Source: Apibacter adventoris
GTDB taxonomy: Bacteria; Bacteroidota; Bacteroidia; Flavobacteriales; Weeksellaceae
NCBI RefSeq assembly: GCF_002964975.1
Contig: NZ_PSZM01000046.1
Location: 1-64,000 of the forward strand
Reading direction: 5' to 3'
Length of the DNA stretch: 64,000 nucleotides
Made by a program: the position numbers and the translations under genes. Under the pieces are notes generated by a model. It worked only from the letters and a program-made list of their open reading frames with translations, was not told where the DNA came from and did not search any database. Shown here in pieces: positions 16,827-27,462 of the stretch. Position 1 is the stretch's first letter. Each line of letters starts with the position of its first letter.

Positions 16827-17414
16827 ATGTTTACAGGGATAGTAGAAATAACAGGGAAGGTTATTCATCTTAAAAAAGAAAACAATAATTTGGAAATTTC
16901 TATAAATGCCTCTTTTTTGAATGAATTAAAAATAGATCAAAGTATTGCCCATAATGGAGTGTGTTTAACTGTAGTTGATATTAAACAAAATTTTTATACA
17001 GTAACAGCCGTTGCTGAAACTTTAAAAAAAACTAATCTTTTAGATCTTAAAGAAGGAGATCGTATTAACTTAGAAAGGTGCGTTAAGGTATCAGACCGTT
17101 TAGATGGACATATTGTGCAAGGACATGTTGATCAAACGGGAATGCTTAAATCTATAGAAAATCAAAACGGTAGTTTTTTATTGACCTTCACATATGAAGG
17201 AGATCATATTACAGTAGAAAAAGGTTCAATTAGTGTAAATGGCATTAGCTTGACTGTAGTAGAAAGCAAAGCCAATCAATTTTCAGTCGCTATAATTCCT
17301 TACACATGGGAAAATACAAACTTAATTGATTTAAAATTAGGAGGGAAAGTTAATTTGGAATTTGATATTATAGGGAAATACATTCAAAAATTGTATTTAT
17401 CTGAACGACAATAA
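16827..17414 (+). CDS. ribE: Riboflavin synthase, alpha subunit
   Basis: Dismutates two 6,7-dimethyl-8-ribityllumazine molecules into riboflavin and a pyrimidine. It has two tandem lumazine-binding barrels: residues 1-95 begin MFTGIVE and contain NGVCLTVV, and the second repeat (about 96-190) contains HIVQGHVDQTG and NGISLTVVE. At 195 residues it is of family length. It stands alone, convergent with the TolC-like gene 5 bp away; no other rib gene is nearby. Confidence 0.93.
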   Translation: MFTGIVEITGKVIHLKKENNNLEISINASFLNELKIDQSIAHNGVCLTVVDIKQNFYTVTAVAETLKKTNLLDLKEGDRINLERCVKVSDRLDGHIVQGHVDQTGMLKSIENQNGSFLLTFTYEGDHITVEKGSISVNGISLTVVESKANQFSVAIIPYTWENTNLIDLKLGGKVNLEFDIIGKYIQKLYLSERQ

Positions 17415-17419
17415 TTTAT

Positions 17420-19249
17420 CTATTCATTATATTCTTTTTGCAATTTTAATTGCTTTATTTGAATTAATTTTTCCCTATCAGCAGCATTATAATTGATGCT
17501 TCCTTTGCTAAGAAGTAATCTTCTTTGCTCTATTAATTCTTCTCTTTTACTTAAGTTCCTAGATGATGGCTTTGATTCTTTAGATGAAGATATTTCAGCA
17601 TCATTTATTGTAGATGGTATTTCAGATTCTGTTTTCGTAGAGTCTAAATTAGAGTCTACATTATTAAAATCCGTAGCTATTTCATTATCTTTTTTTTCTG
17701 AATTTATCATAAAATTAGGATTAATATTTGGATTTTTTTCTATTGTTTTTACTGTTGCTTTTTGTTGTATTGTTGAATTATTATTTAGATTTGATTTTTC
17801 TTTAAATATAGTAGGATTATCATTAGCAACTACTTCGGAGGTTTTTGATAGCATATTAGTTTTTTGATCTGTATTTTGAACTATATCTGCATTTTTATAA
17901 ATAGAAAATTGAGCTTGAGAGTTTGTAATTTCAGCAGAAGAAAGCTCTAAGGGTTTACCTATGTAAAAATCCAATATTTTTTGTCTGAATAAAAATGAAT
18001 ATTTTGCTTGAAGCATATTAGATAAAGCATCGAAATAATTATTTCGGCTAATATTTAGATCATAAACATTTATCTTGCCTGCAGCAAAACTTTTTTGTGC
18101 AAAATCATAAGATATTTGAGTAGATTTTACAGATTCTTTGGCTGCTAAATAAGTTTGATAAGAAGAACTAACATCAAAATACGCTGTTTGTATAGTTTGT
18201 TTTAAAGTAAGTTTTTGTTGATCCAGATCATTTTCCTGAATAAGCTGTTGAACTTTAGCTTCTTCTATTTTTAATTTGCTTATCCCTTTATTAAATATTG
18301 GTATAGAAACTCCTACAGTAAAAGTATGGGAATAATTATCATACCATTGATCTGTTAAGGCACGGTCTTTTTTATCAAAAATATCGGAATAGGAAGTATT
18401 TAATTTATAATTACCTGTAATTTGAGGATACAAAGCAGTTTTAGCAATATCTATATCTTTTTTTGCAGCATCAATTCCGATTTCAGAAGATTTTATTTCA
18501 GGTTGGTGTGTATAGGCATATTCAATGATCTCATTTACATTAATCAAAGGCATTGTTATATCTTCAGGAACTATTACATTCTCTATTTCAAAACCTTCAT
18601 AATCTTTCTGTAAAAGCAGAGCTAAATTTAACTTAGACCTATCAACTGTTATAAGTGAGGTTTCATACTTTTGTTTCGCATTGGCAAAATTTGCTTTAGA
18701 TTCATACAGCGTACTTAAAGGTATACTTCCGGCATTATATAATTTTTGATTACGGTCTAGTTGTTGTTGATTGTTGTCTAAAGAATTTTTATCTACAATC
18801 AGTAATTCTTTATTAAGTAGTACAGTAAGATAATATTCCATTAATTGTAAAGAAATATCGTTTTTAATTTTTTCTGTAAGTAACTTATTCTGTTCATATA
18901 AGAGATTATTTTTCTCTTCAGTTCTTTTTAATTGACCTTGATTATACAGTATTATTTCAGATGATATACCTAAAGAATTGTTATATATGGTTCTGTATTG
19001 ATAATCATTTTTTTTATTGATGGAACGATTTAAAATTAACGAATTATCTATTCCTCCGATGACATTAGGTAATTTATTTTTTTTTGCTATTTTATATTCA
19101 GTTTCTTGTACTTTTTCTTTTAATTCATAAGCAATAACCTGCAAATTGTTTTCTTTAGCATAAGAAAGACAATCATTAAAAGACCATATTTTTTGTGCGG
19201 ATATAGTGCTCCATAAGAACAAAACAACAATACTGGTATAAACTTTCAT
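17420..19249 (-). CDS. TolC-family outer membrane efflux protein with a long C-terminal extension
   Basis: An outer-membrane channel protein of 609 residues. The signal peptide (residues 1-18, SAQ) is followed by the two repeats of the outer membrane efflux fold, beginning SFNDCLSYAKENNLQVIAYE and with typical coiled-coil helices and GIPIFNKG-like turns (VGVSIPIFNKGISKLKIEEA). The TolC domain ends near residue 440 (YIGKPLELS). About 168 residues then follow that are Asn/Ser/Lys-rich and low in complexity until a final charged helix (KREELIEQRRLLLSK...IKQLKLQKEYNE). This tail is not part of usual TolC proteins. No membrane-fusion or pump gene is adjacent, so the partner system is unknown. Confidence 0.8.
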   Translation of the reverse strand: MKVYTSIVVLFLWSTISAQKIWSFNDCLSYAKENNLQVIAYELKEKVQETEYKIAKKNKLPNVIGGIDNSLILNRSINKKNDYQYRTIYNNSLGISSEIILYNQGQLKRTEEKNNLLYEQNKLLTEKIKNDISLQLMEYYLTVLLNKELLIVDKNSLDNNQQQLDRNQKLYNAGSIPLSTLYESKANFANAKQKYETSLITVDRSKLNLALLLQKDYEGFEIENVIVPEDITMPLINVNEIIEYAYTHQPEIKSSEIGIDAAKKDIDIAKTALYPQITGNYKLNTSYSDIFDKKDRALTDQWYDNYSHTFTVGVSIPIFNKGISKLKIEEAKVQQLIQENDLDQQKLTLKQTIQTAYFDVSSSYQTYLAAKESVKSTQISYDFAQKSFAAGKINVYDLNISRNNYFDALSNMLQAKYSFLFRQKILDFYIGKPLELSSAEITNSQAQFSIYKNADIVQNTDQKTNMLSKTSEVVANDNPTIFKEKSNLNNNSTIQQKATVKTIEKNPNINPNFMINSEKKDNEIATDFNNVDSNLDSTKTESEIPSTINDAEISSSKESKPSSRNLSKREELIEQRRLLLSKGSINYNAADREKLIQIKQLKLQKEYNE

Positions 19250-19442
19250 ATTTTAAAATGTATTACCTAAGGTATAAGTAACTCAATATTATAATTTGTT
19301 ACAAATATGTATATATAATTGTTATTAAGATATGAGGGTATTTTCACTAAAAATATTTTAAACCAAATAAATAAGATAATAAAGAAAGATTACAAAATAT
19401 TAATAAATAGTTATTATAAATTATATAAAAACAATGCCTAAC

Positions 19443-19470
19443 AAATCCGGTAAAAATTTTTACCGGATTT
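19443..19470. terminator. Perfect 14-bp palindromic terminator beyond clpB
   Basis: AAATCCGGTAAAAA followed directly by its reverse complement TTTTTACCGGATTT (no loop in the DNA; the RNA loop forms within the A/T run). It lies 20 bp beyond the clpB stop and probably ends clpB transcription. The longer T run is on the plus-strand side. Confidence 0.6.
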
Positions 19471-19489
19471 TTTTGGTATAAATTAATTC

Positions 19490-22135
19490 TTATGATTCTA
19501 TTTCATCTTTATTTTCTTTTCTAAAAACTAAACCTGTTTCAGGGAAATAATCAGCAACAATATTCTCATTCTCATTAACTTTTCCACCTAATATTTCTTT
19601 AGATAATTGGTTTAATATTTCGTGTTGAATCAATCTTTTTAAAGGTCTTGCTCCAAAAGATGGGTCGTAACCTTTTCCCATAACATAATCTTTAGCTTCA
19701 TCGGACATACTCATATGAATGCCTTTTTTTGCTAGTATTTTGTTAAGAGAGTCCAATTGTATATCAATAATACTTCTTATTTCGCTCTTATTTAGAGGTT
19801 TAAATACGATGGTTTCATCAATACGATTTAAGAATTCAGGACGCAAAGTTTTTCTTAACAATTCCATTACCTGTTCTTTGGTCAATTCTAAAATCTCTTT
19901 ATAATTATCTCCATTTAGTTTTTCGAAATTTTCCTGAATGAGATTAGAGCCCATATTAGAGGTCATTACAATAATGGTATTTTTAAAGTTTACGGTACGT
20001 CCTTTATTATCGGTTAACCTACCATCATCTAAAACTTGTAAAAGAATATTAAATACATCAGGGTGTGCTTTCTCTATTTCATCCAATAAAATTACAGAAT
20101 ACGGTCTTCTACGTACAGCTTCCGTTAACTGTCCTCCTTCATCATATCCTACATAGCCCGGAGGAGCCCCTACCAATCTGCTTACAGAGTGTTTTTCCTG
20201 ATATTCACTCATATCTATACGGGTCATAGAGTTTTCATCATCAAATAAAAATTCTGCTAATGCTTTAGCTAATTCGGTTTTACCTACTCCGGTAGTACCT
20301 AAGAATAAGAAAGATCCAATAGGTTTTCTTTCATCATTTAATCCGGCTCTATTTCTACGAATTGCATCGGCTACAGCTTCTATTGCTTCTTCCTGTCCTA
20401 CAACTCTTTTGTGAAGTACAGATTCCAAATTTAATAACTTTTCTCTTTCACTTTGTACGAGTTTAGTTACAGGAATTCCCGTCCATTTAGCAACTACATC
20501 AGCAATATCTTCCGAATCAACGTCTTCTTTAATTAATCTTGGACGATCTTCAGACAAATCAGCTTCAGCTTTAGCTAACATTTCTTCCTGTTCTTTTATT
20601 TTTCCGTAGCGTAGTTCCGCTACTTTACCATAATCTCCGGCCCTTTCAGCTCTTTCAGCTTCCAGTTTGAATTCTTCAATATTTTTACGTATTTCCTGAA
20701 CCTTTTCTGCTCTTTCTTTTTCTGCTTTCCAAGATGCACTTAATTCATCTCTTTTTTCATTGAGCTGAGCTAGTTCTTCTTTTACATTTTGTAAACGTTT
20801 TTCATTGGCTTGTTTGATAGATTCATTTGAAGTAGGACTTTCAGCTTCTCTTTTAACAGCTTCTAATTCTATTTCCAATTGCATTTTTTTACGATCCAAA
20901 GCATCCAGTTCTTCAGGTTTTGAGTTCATTTCCATTCTAAGTTTAGCAGAAGCTTCATCCATTAAATCTATGGCTTTATCTGGTAGAAAACGATCTGAAA
21001 TATAACGATTAGATAATTCTACTGCTGCAATAACTGCTTCATCTTTAATGCGAACTTTGTGATGTGCTTCATATTTTTCTTTAATACCTCTTAATATAGC
21101 AATAGCATCTTCTACATCAGGTTCTTCTACCATTACTTTTTGGAAACGTCTTTCTAATGCTTTATCTTTTTCAAAATACTTTTGATATTCATTTAATGTA
21201 GTAGCACCTATAGACCTAAGTTCTCCTCGAGCTAATGCAGGTTTTAGTATGTTTGCGGCATCCATAGCTCCGTCGCCACCACCAGCACCTACTAATGTGT
21301 GTATTTCATCAATAAATAAGATAATTTCCCCATTAGAAGCAGTGACTTCTTTTACCACAGCTTTTAAACGTTCTTCAAATTCTCCTTTATATTTAGCACC
21401 TGCAATTAGTGCTCCCATATCTAGAGAAAATATGGTTTTGTTTTTTAAGTTTTCAGGAACATCCCCATTAATAATTCTGTGAGCAATACCTTCTGCAATA
21501 GCTGTTTTACCTACTCCGGGTTCTCCAATTAGTATAGGATTATTTTTGGTTCTTCGCGAGAGTATTTGTAATACCCTTCGTATTTCTTCATCACGACCAA
21601 TGACCGGATCCAATTTTCCTTCTTGAGCTAGTTCGTTCAGGTTTTTTGCATATTTATTTAAAGAGTTGTAAGTGTCTTCTGCCGATTGAGAAGTTACCCT
21701 TTCTCCTTTTCTTATTTCTTCAATAGCTTTCATTACCCCGTTTTTGGTAACTCCTTGATTTTTTAGTAATTGTGAGGTGCTATCATTTACAGAAAGAATT
21801 CCTAAAAAAATATGTTCCAGACTCACAAACTCATCTTTCATCTTATTTGCTTCCAATTGAGCCTCATTTAAAACTTTGTTTGCATTTTGTGAAAGATATA
21901 ACTGTCCTCCTGATACTTTGGGTAAAGAAGAAAGTATAGTTTGTAGTTCAGAATTAATGTATGCTAAATTTGAATTTTGTTTTTTTAATATAAAGGTAAT
22001 AACGCTTGCTTCACTTTCTAATAAAGATTTAAGTAAGTGAGCTGGCTCTATTGCCTGGTTCTCTAATCCTTGAGCAATCACTTGTGCTTGCTGTAAGGCT
22101 TCTTGTGATTTGATGGTTAATTTATTAAAATCCAT
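19490..22135 (-). CDS. clpB: ATP-dependent disaggregase ClpB
   Basis: A heat-shock AAA+ unfoldase that works with DnaK to rescue aggregated proteins. Its 881 residues carry the N-terminal Clp repeat domain ([16 protein letters not shown]), a first Walker [10 protein letters not shown] (204-212), the coiled-coil middle domain (about residues 400-525), a second Walker [10 protein letters not shown] and the C-terminal [11 protein letters not shown]. The length is typical of full-length ClpB. It is monocistronic. The 295-bp region upstream, shared with a divergent TonB receptor gene, contains a strong inverted repeat. Confidence 0.96.
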   Translation of the reverse strand: MDFNKLTIKSQEALQQAQVIAQGLENQAIEPAHLLKSLLESEASVITFILKKQNSNLAYINSELQTILSSLPKVSGGQLYLSQNANKVLNEAQLEANKMKDEFVSLEHIFLGILSVNDSTSQLLKNQGVTKNGVMKAIEEIRKGERVTSQSAEDTYNSLNKYAKNLNELAQEGKLDPVIGRDEEIRRVLQILSRRTKNNPILIGEPGVGKTAIAEGIAHRIINGDVPENLKNKTIFSLDMGALIAGAKYKGEFEERLKAVVKEVTASNGEIILFIDEIHTLVGAGGGDGAMDAANILKPALARGELRSIGATTLNEYQKYFEKDKALERRFQKVMVEEPDVEDAIAILRGIKEKYEAHHKVRIKDEAVIAAVELSNRYISDRFLPDKAIDLMDEASAKLRMEMNSKPEELDALDRKKMQLEIELEAVKREAESPTSNESIKQANEKRLQNVKEELAQLNEKRDELSASWKAEKERAEKVQEIRKNIEEFKLEAERAERAGDYGKVAELRYGKIKEQEEMLAKAEADLSEDRPRLIKEDVDSEDIADVVAKWTGIPVTKLVQSEREKLLNLESVLHKRVVGQEEAIEAVADAIRRNRAGLNDERKPIGSFLFLGTTGVGKTELAKALAEFLFDDENSMTRIDMSEYQEKHSVSRLVGAPPGYVGYDEGGQLTEAVRRRPYSVILLDEIEKAHPDVFNILLQVLDDGRLTDNKGRTVNFKNTIIVMTSNMGSNLIQENFEKLNGDNYKEILELTKEQVMELLRKTLRPEFLNRIDETIVFKPLNKSEIRSIIDIQLDSLNKILAKKGIHMSMSDEAKDYVMGKGYDPSFGARPLKRLIQHEILNQLSKEILGGKVNENENIVADYFPETGLVFRKENKDEIES

Positions 22136-22269
22136 AATTTTTTATAATCTCTTGCTTTTTGTATTATCAAAATGTAAACCAAAGTTGTTATAGAAAACAA
22201 ATAAATGTTTAAAAATCAAAAGTTTATAAAGAATTATCCTAAGAAAATTAGTATAAAATAAAGACGAAA

Positions 22270-22307
22270 TGTCTTAAATTATTAAATAACGCAAACAATT
22301 TAAGACA
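22270..22307. promoter_or_regulatory. 11-bp inverted repeat between clpB and the TonB receptor gene
   Basis: TGTCTTAAATT (22270-22280) and AATTTAAGACA (22297-22307) are perfect inverted repeats 16 bp apart, in the shared upstream region of two divergent genes. It could be a regulator-binding site or an RNA hairpin; no T tract suggests a terminator. Confidence 0.4.
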
Positions 22308-22430
22308 TAATGACATGTGCTATTTATAAATGAAGTTTATAACAATTCATCCAGCTTAAATTACAATTGAGTAAGGTATTTTTTATAAAGTGATTATTAA
22401 CATAGACTTTTGAAGTGAAATTAAATATAC

Positions 22431-24593
22431 ATGAAAATTTTACTTTATATAATAGGAATTTTAATAGGATATTTTATGTCTGCACAAACTATTTCAGGTA
22501 TTGTTACAGATGGAAAAGGAAACCCTGTTTCCGGAGCAAATGTATATATTAAAAATACTTTGTTAGGGGCTACCACATCTAATAAAGGAGAGTTTTCTTT
22601 TAATGTTGAAAAAGAAAAAATACCTTTTTATTTATTAGTTGAAAGTAAGGGAAATGGGATGGAAAGTGTGAGAATTGAAAATATTAATGAATATATAAAA
22701 ATAATTGTAATAAAAGGAGGAAAAGAAAAGAAGATTGAAGAAGTCATAGTTACGGGTTCTTTATTTAAATCTGGAGATTCGTCAAATGCTACGGCTTTTT
22801 CTTCTTCAGATATTTACACCAATCCGAATGCTTTGGGTGATATTATACGGGCAATGGAAAATGTTCCAGGGGTGCAATTTGTACCGGGAGACGGACGTCT
22901 TTATATACGCGGAGGAACCTCTGAAGAATCTAAGATATTCATTGATGGCTTATTAGTTCTTTCTCCTTATACAGCTACAAGGCCAAATAATGCGGTAAGA
23001 GGAAGGTTTTCTCCGGATCTTTTTCAAGGTATTAATTTAAGTACCGGAGGTTTTTCTTCAGAGTATGGACAGGCTATGTCGGGAGCTTTAATGTTAGATT
23101 CTAAAAAACAGAATCAATATGAAGATAAATCTGATATAAGTTTCACAACAGTAGGAGCATGGGGTGGATTTACAAAAAAGAGAGAGTCAGATGTTTTTCA
23201 TATTACAGGAAACTATACTAACCTTACCTTATATAATGCGCTCTTTCCTGATAGAAATGACTGGAATCGTCCCTATCAACAAATTAGTTCAGAGATTTAT
23301 TATCAGAGGCTAATAAAGAATGGGGTTTGGAAGTTTTTTGGAAGTTATGCAAACTATAATTTTTCTTTAAATGAAAAAACTCCAGATTATGCTATAATAA
23401 GAAGGGATTTTTCTGTAGAAGATATTTATACCTATATCACATTAAATTATGATTTAGGAAATCGTTACAAGTTATATGCTGGAGTTAATTTTGGATATTC
23501 GGCTCAACGAATTGAAGGAGCTTTAATACCTTGGGATGCTATGAAACAGGAAGAAAATTTGTCTCATTCTAAAATATTAATTAAAAAGAAGATGGGGGGG
23601 AGTATTGAATTTAAGGTTGGAGGAGAATTACTTTATAAAACATACAATCAGAATTATAAAACCGAAAAATCAGTATTCCATCCCTATTTTACACATGTTC
23701 TTAGTACAGGTTTCTCGGAATTTAATTGGGCGATCACACATAAATTAGGAACAAGCATGGGTTTGCGAATAGATAATTCTTCTTTATTAAAAGAAAGTGC
23801 TTGGTCTCCTCGTTTTTCATTGAATTATAATCCTAATAAAAAGAACCAGATTTCGGCTTTTTTAGGGACTTATTTTCAATCTCCAGATAATGATATGTTG
23901 AAATATAATAGAAATCTGGATTTTTCTTATGCAGATAATTATATTCTAAGTTATACTTATACAGCTTACAACTTATTTTTTAAAGCAGAAACCTATTATA
24001 AAAAATATCACGACTTGGTAACCTACTCTGTTAATTCTTTGAATAATAGATTTTATGAGAGTATATCCAATTCCGGATTCGGGGAAGCTAAAGGGATTGA
24101 TCTTTTTTTGAAATCTGGATTTACGAATTTTAAATATTGGATTTCCTATTCTTATATTGACACGGAACGTAAGTTTCTCAATTATCCTATAAAAATACAA
24201 CCTTCTTTTGTAGCTAAACATACCGCTTCTTTTATAGGGAAATATTGGATTCAGTCTTGTAAAACACAGGTGGCTATAAGTACTAATTATTCATCCGGTC
24301 GACCTTATACCAACCCCAATTTACCCGGATTTAATCAAAATAAAATCCGGGACTATTGGAATACCAGTTTAGGTATAGCTTATCTTCCTAAAGAAAATAT
24401 AGTGGTATATGCCGATTTGAGTAACCTGTTAGGTGTAAAGCAGGTTTTGGGGTATGAGTATTCATCTCAGTCTGATGATCAGGGAGTGTATACTAAACAA
24501 AAAATTCTACCCAGTGCAGACCGGGTGTTTTTTCTCGGAGTATTTATAACTATAAGTAAAAACAAAAAATTAAATCAATTAGATAAATTATAA
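22431..24593 (+). CDS. TonB-dependent receptor with carboxypeptidase-like N-domain
   Basis: An outer-membrane active transporter of 720 residues. It has a signal peptide (about 1-18, MSAQ), then a carboxypeptidase regulatory-like domain (TISGIVTDGKGNPVSGANVYI, about 20-100), a plug domain (VIVTGSLF... DIIRAMENVPGVQF ... RGGTSEESKIFIDGLLV) and a 22-strand barrel. The C-terminus ends in an aromatic-rich strand (VFFLGVFITIS). Plug and barrel are of normal but compact size. The substrate is unknown. The next gene follows after 13 bp and is probably an accessory partner; a LytS/LytTR pair follows further on. Confidence 0.88.
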   Translation: MKILLYIIGILIGYFMSAQTISGIVTDGKGNPVSGANVYIKNTLLGATTSNKGEFSFNVEKEKIPFYLLVESKGNGMESVRIENINEYIKIIVIKGGKEKKIEEVIVTGSLFKSGDSSNATAFSSSDIYTNPNALGDIIRAMENVPGVQFVPGDGRLYIRGGTSEESKIFIDGLLVLSPYTATRPNNAVRGRFSPDLFQGINLSTGGFSSEYGQAMSGALMLDSKKQNQYEDKSDISFTTVGAWGGFTKKRESDVFHITGNYTNLTLYNALFPDRNDWNRPYQQISSEIYYQRLIKNGVWKFFGSYANYNFSLNEKTPDYAIIRRDFSVEDIYTYITLNYDLGNRYKLYAGVNFGYSAQRIEGALIPWDAMKQEENLSHSKILIKKKMGGSIEFKVGGELLYKTYNQNYKTEKSVFHPYFTHVLSTGFSEFNWAITHKLGTSMGLRIDNSSLLKESAWSPRFSLNYNPNKKNQISAFLGTYFQSPDNDMLKYNRNLDFSYADNYILSYTYTAYNLFFKAETYYKKYHDLVTYSVNSLNNRFYESISNSGFGEAKGIDLFLKSGFTNFKYWISYSYIDTERKFLNYPIKIQPSFVAKHTASFIGKYWIQSCKTQVAISTNYSSGRPYTNPNLPGFNQNKIRDYWNTSLGIAYLPKENIVVYADLSNLLGVKQVLGYEYSSQSDDQGVYTKQKILPSADRVFFLGVFITISKNKKLNQLDKL

Positions 24594-24606
24594 AAAAATC
24601 AGAATT

Positions 24607-25242
24607 ATGAAAAAAATAGTAGTAATAGTTAGTCTTTGTCTTAGTGTAATCTTAGCAGCACAGACGAAAGAAATGTATCAGAAAGAAATGGAGAAAATAG
24701 TAGTTTCTTTAGATTCTGCAACGTCATTAGAAAAAATAACAGATTTAAATAACCAGTTAGTAAGGGTGAACAGACTATTTCCTGATCAATGGCAGCCATT
24801 ATATTATGAAGCATATATTGATTTATGTAGTTTCTTTATAAAACCGGATTTAGGAATTGCAGTTTTGAATGATGCCGAAGATAGAATAAGAGAAGCATTG
24901 TCTATAGAAAGGGCAGATAAATCAGAACTATGGGCTTTGCAGGGATATATTATGATGATGAAAATTAGTACAGATCCTATGAATTTAGGGGCTTCTTTAA
25001 CAGGGAGTGTTTATAATATATTGGAAAAATCCATAAAGGAAAATCCTGAAAACCCACGCCCCAGATTGGTGTTGATTAATTTCAGTTTTGGGAAAAAAAT
25101 GTTTTTTAAAGAAGATATTTCTGCTGAATGTGAACAATTGTCCAGAATAGAAAATCTTATGAAATCTGAACACAAAACAACTCTTACTCCAAAATGGGAG
25201 CGATTACTTTTTGAGCGGGTTGCAAATAAATGTTTAAAATAG
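24607..25242 (+). CDS. Hypothetical exported protein, partner of the TonB receptor
   Basis: A 211-residue protein with a signal peptide (residues 1-19, LAAQ). The mature part is helical and TPR-like: paired helices such as LEKITDLNNQLVRVNRLFPD, WQPLYYEAYIDLCSFF and ENPENPRPRLVLINFSFG. Proteins of this size and type often follow TonB receptor genes in flavobacteria. It is 13 bp downstream of the receptor and surely cotranscribed. The family is not named here, and the role in uptake or envelope assembly is inferred from position. Confidence 0.7.
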   Translation: MKKIVVIVSLCLSVILAAQTKEMYQKEMEKIVVSLDSATSLEKITDLNNQLVRVNRLFPDQWQPLYYEAYIDLCSFFIKPDLGIAVLNDAEDRIREALSIERADKSELWALQGYIMMMKISTDPMNLGASLTGSVYNILEKSIKENPENPRPRLVLINFSFGKKMFFKEDISAECEQLSRIENLMKSEHKTTLTPKWERLLFERVANKCLK

Positions 25243-25357
25243 ATCTGTCGTATATAAATACAAATAATAGAATAACATTTTATTCATAAAAAGTACAATT
25301 TAAATTTACCTTTACTATATTTTATAAAAAGTACAAATTATCAAAAAAATAAGTAAA

Positions 25358-26692
25358 ATGAAGAATATTCCCAAGTTTATATTAGTTATTTTATTAATTA
25401 CAGGACTAATTTTATTCATCAATTACCGATTAGAAGCAAAAATTGAATTTAAAGATCTTCTAACTATTATATTTTTCACAATGGCTTATGCGTGTGCAAA
25501 TTATTTGGGGATAACACTAGTTATCTCTATAATTAAGAAAATATTTAGAAAAGAAGGGCAAGAAAAATTAGGATTAATAACCGGGCTTATATCTTCAGTT
25601 TTAGTATCTTTTCTTGCTACTTTTTTAGTTAATCTTTTAATTGTAAATGTTGAAGGGAAAACAATTGAGGAAACCTGGAATGGTATCAGATTTGTTTTTT
25701 ATTATTTAATACCGATTTTAATATCCGTAATTATTACATTAATTAATTATATTTCATGGTTTTATGAGAAAATATATCATGATAAAAATCAAAAGCAAGA
25801 ATTAGTAATACAAAAAATATCATCTCAATATGAAGGATTACAAAAACAGTTAAGTTCTCATTTTCTCTTTAACAGTTTAAATGTATTAGATTCTTTAATT
25901 GATGAAAATAGGTACGCAGCACATGAATTTACCCAAGAATTATCTAGTATATATCGTTATGTATTGGAACAACAAACAAATGACTTTGTTACTGTCAATG
26001 AAGAATTGAAATTTGTAAAAAGTTATATAAATCTTATGAATAAAAGGTTTGAGGGAATGGTTGAGTTTTCAGTTTCTAATGATATAAATAAAGAAGGTCA
26101 AGTATTTCCCTTAAGTATTCAACTTTTAATAGAAAATGCTTTTAAACATAATAGGTTAAGTGAAAGTAATCCTTTGAAGATAGAAATTATACAAATTGGA
26201 GATGTACTCAGTGTGAAAAATAATCTTTCTCCCAAAAAGAATTTACAATCTACTAGTAAAAAAGGTTTAGTTAACATACAGGCAAGATATCAGAAATTAG
26301 GGTTGTCTATGGAAATTGAAAAAACGGAAAAGGAATTTAAAGTATATCTGCCTATAATAAATAAAAACTATGTAACAATGGAATATACTGTAAAACAAAG
26401 GGAAGTTGCGGAAAAGAGGGTTGGAGAACTTAAAAAATTCTATAAAACGTTGATGTCCAATATTATGGCAATATTAATTTGTACATCTATAAATTTAATT
26501 ACTGCATGGGGCCATATTTTTACGGCCAATGGAATTAATTTATATTTTTTTTGGGCTATCTGGGTGATTGTTCCTTGCGTAATAGTAGTTTTAGGAAAAG
26601 CCATAACTCTGTTTTGTCTCCCAGATTCTAAATATGATTGGGAAGAAAAGAAAATTAAAGAAATATTAGAAAAAAAGAGATTTAATTCATAA
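25358..26692 (+). CDS. LytS-type sensor histidine kinase with C-terminal 2TM domain
   Basis: A 444-residue membrane kinase. Four N-terminal membrane segments (within residues 5-145) lead into a His_kinase domain (PF06580 type) with the phosphorylated His in QLSSHFLFNSLNVL and an ATP-binding N-box IQLLIENAFKHN. After the kinase (about residue 345) comes a second membrane unit, a 2TM domain with VKQREVAEKRVGELKKFY before two hydrophobic segments. It pairs with the LytTR regulator 25 bp downstream. The signal is unknown; the placement after a TonB receptor pair suggests envelope sensing. Confidence 0.85.
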   Translation: MKNIPKFILVILLITGLILFINYRLEAKIEFKDLLTIIFFTMAYACANYLGITLVISIIKKIFRKEGQEKLGLITGLISSVLVSFLATFLVNLLIVNVEGKTIEETWNGIRFVFYYLIPILISVIITLINYISWFYEKIYHDKNQKQELVIQKISSQYEGLQKQLSSHFLFNSLNVLDSLIDENRYAAHEFTQELSSIYRYVLEQQTNDFVTVNEELKFVKSYINLMNKRFEGMVEFSVSNDINKEGQVFPLSIQLLIENAFKHNRLSESNPLKIEIIQIGDVLSVKNNLSPKKNLQSTSKKGLVNIQARYQKLGLSMEIEKTEKEFKVYLPIINKNYVTMEYTVKQREVAEKRVGELKKFYKTLMSNIMAILICTSINLITAWGHIFTANGINLYFFWAIWVIVPCVIVVLGKAITLFCLPDSKYDWEEKKIKEILEKKRFNS

Positions 26693-26717
26693 ATATTATA
26701 ATAATTTCCACAATTTA

Positions 26718-27461
26718 ATGAAAACAATTATTATAGAAGATGAAAAACCAGCAGCAAGAAGACTGGAACGAATGCTTATCGCTCAGGGACTTGAAGTAGA
26801 AACCATTTTATATTCTGTAGAATCTTCCATAAAATGGTTTAAGTCTAATTCATGCCCTGCCTTATTATTTTCTGATATACAATTGGGAGATGGTTTGTCT
26901 TTTGAGATTTTTGAATCTGTAAATTTATTTGATAGTTTTATTATTTTTACTACAGCCTTTGATCAATATACTCTAAAAGCCTTTAAGCTAAATAGCATAG
27001 ATTATTTGTTAAAACCTATACAAAAAGAGGAATTAAGAGCTGCAATACATAAGTTTTCCCAGATTAATTATAAGAAAGAAGATTTCTATCCGGAATTATT
27101 AAAAAATATGTTTGCTAAAAATTTTATATATAAAGAACGTTTTTTAATAAAAGCAGGAAATTTGTTGAAACCAGTGTATGCAAAAGATATATCTTGTTTT
27201 TTTAGTGAGAATAAAATAACGTATTTACAAATTTCAGACAGAGGTTACCCTTTAGATATTACATTGGACGAATTGGAAGAAGAATTGAATCCTAAAAATT
27301 TCTTTAGAATAAGCCGACAGTGTATAATTCATATTTCTTATATTAAAGATATATTGCCTTATTCCAATTCTCGATTACAAATAAATGTAGAAGATAAAAA
27401 AGAATCATTTATTGTGAGCAGGGAAAGGGTTTCCGTATTTAAAAGCTGGTTAGGGGAATAG
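26718..27461 (+). CDS. LytTR-family response regulator
   Basis: A 247-residue regulator with a receiver domain (acidic IIEDEKPAARRLER, phosphoacceptor Asp in FSDIQLGDGLSFEIF, Lys in YLLKPIQKEEL) and a C-terminal LytTR DNA-binding domain (from about residue 135, RFLIKAGNLLKPV ... NFFRISRQCIIHISYI). It is the cognate partner of the kinase just upstream. Its stop lies 1 bp from the convergent stop of an S24 repressor with no terminator between them, so the two transcripts overlap at their 3' ends. Confidence 0.9.
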   Translation: MKTIIIEDEKPAARRLERMLIAQGLEVETILYSVESSIKWFKSNSCPALLFSDIQLGDGLSFEIFESVNLFDSFIIFTTAFDQYTLKAFKLNSIDYLLKPIQKEELRAAIHKFSQINYKKEDFYPELLKNMFAKNFIYKERFLIKAGNLLKPVYAKDISCFFSENKITYLQISDRGYPLDITLDELEEELNPKNFFRISRQCIIHISYIKDILPYSNSRLQINVEDKKESFIVSRERVSVFKSWLGE

Positions 27462-27462
27462 G

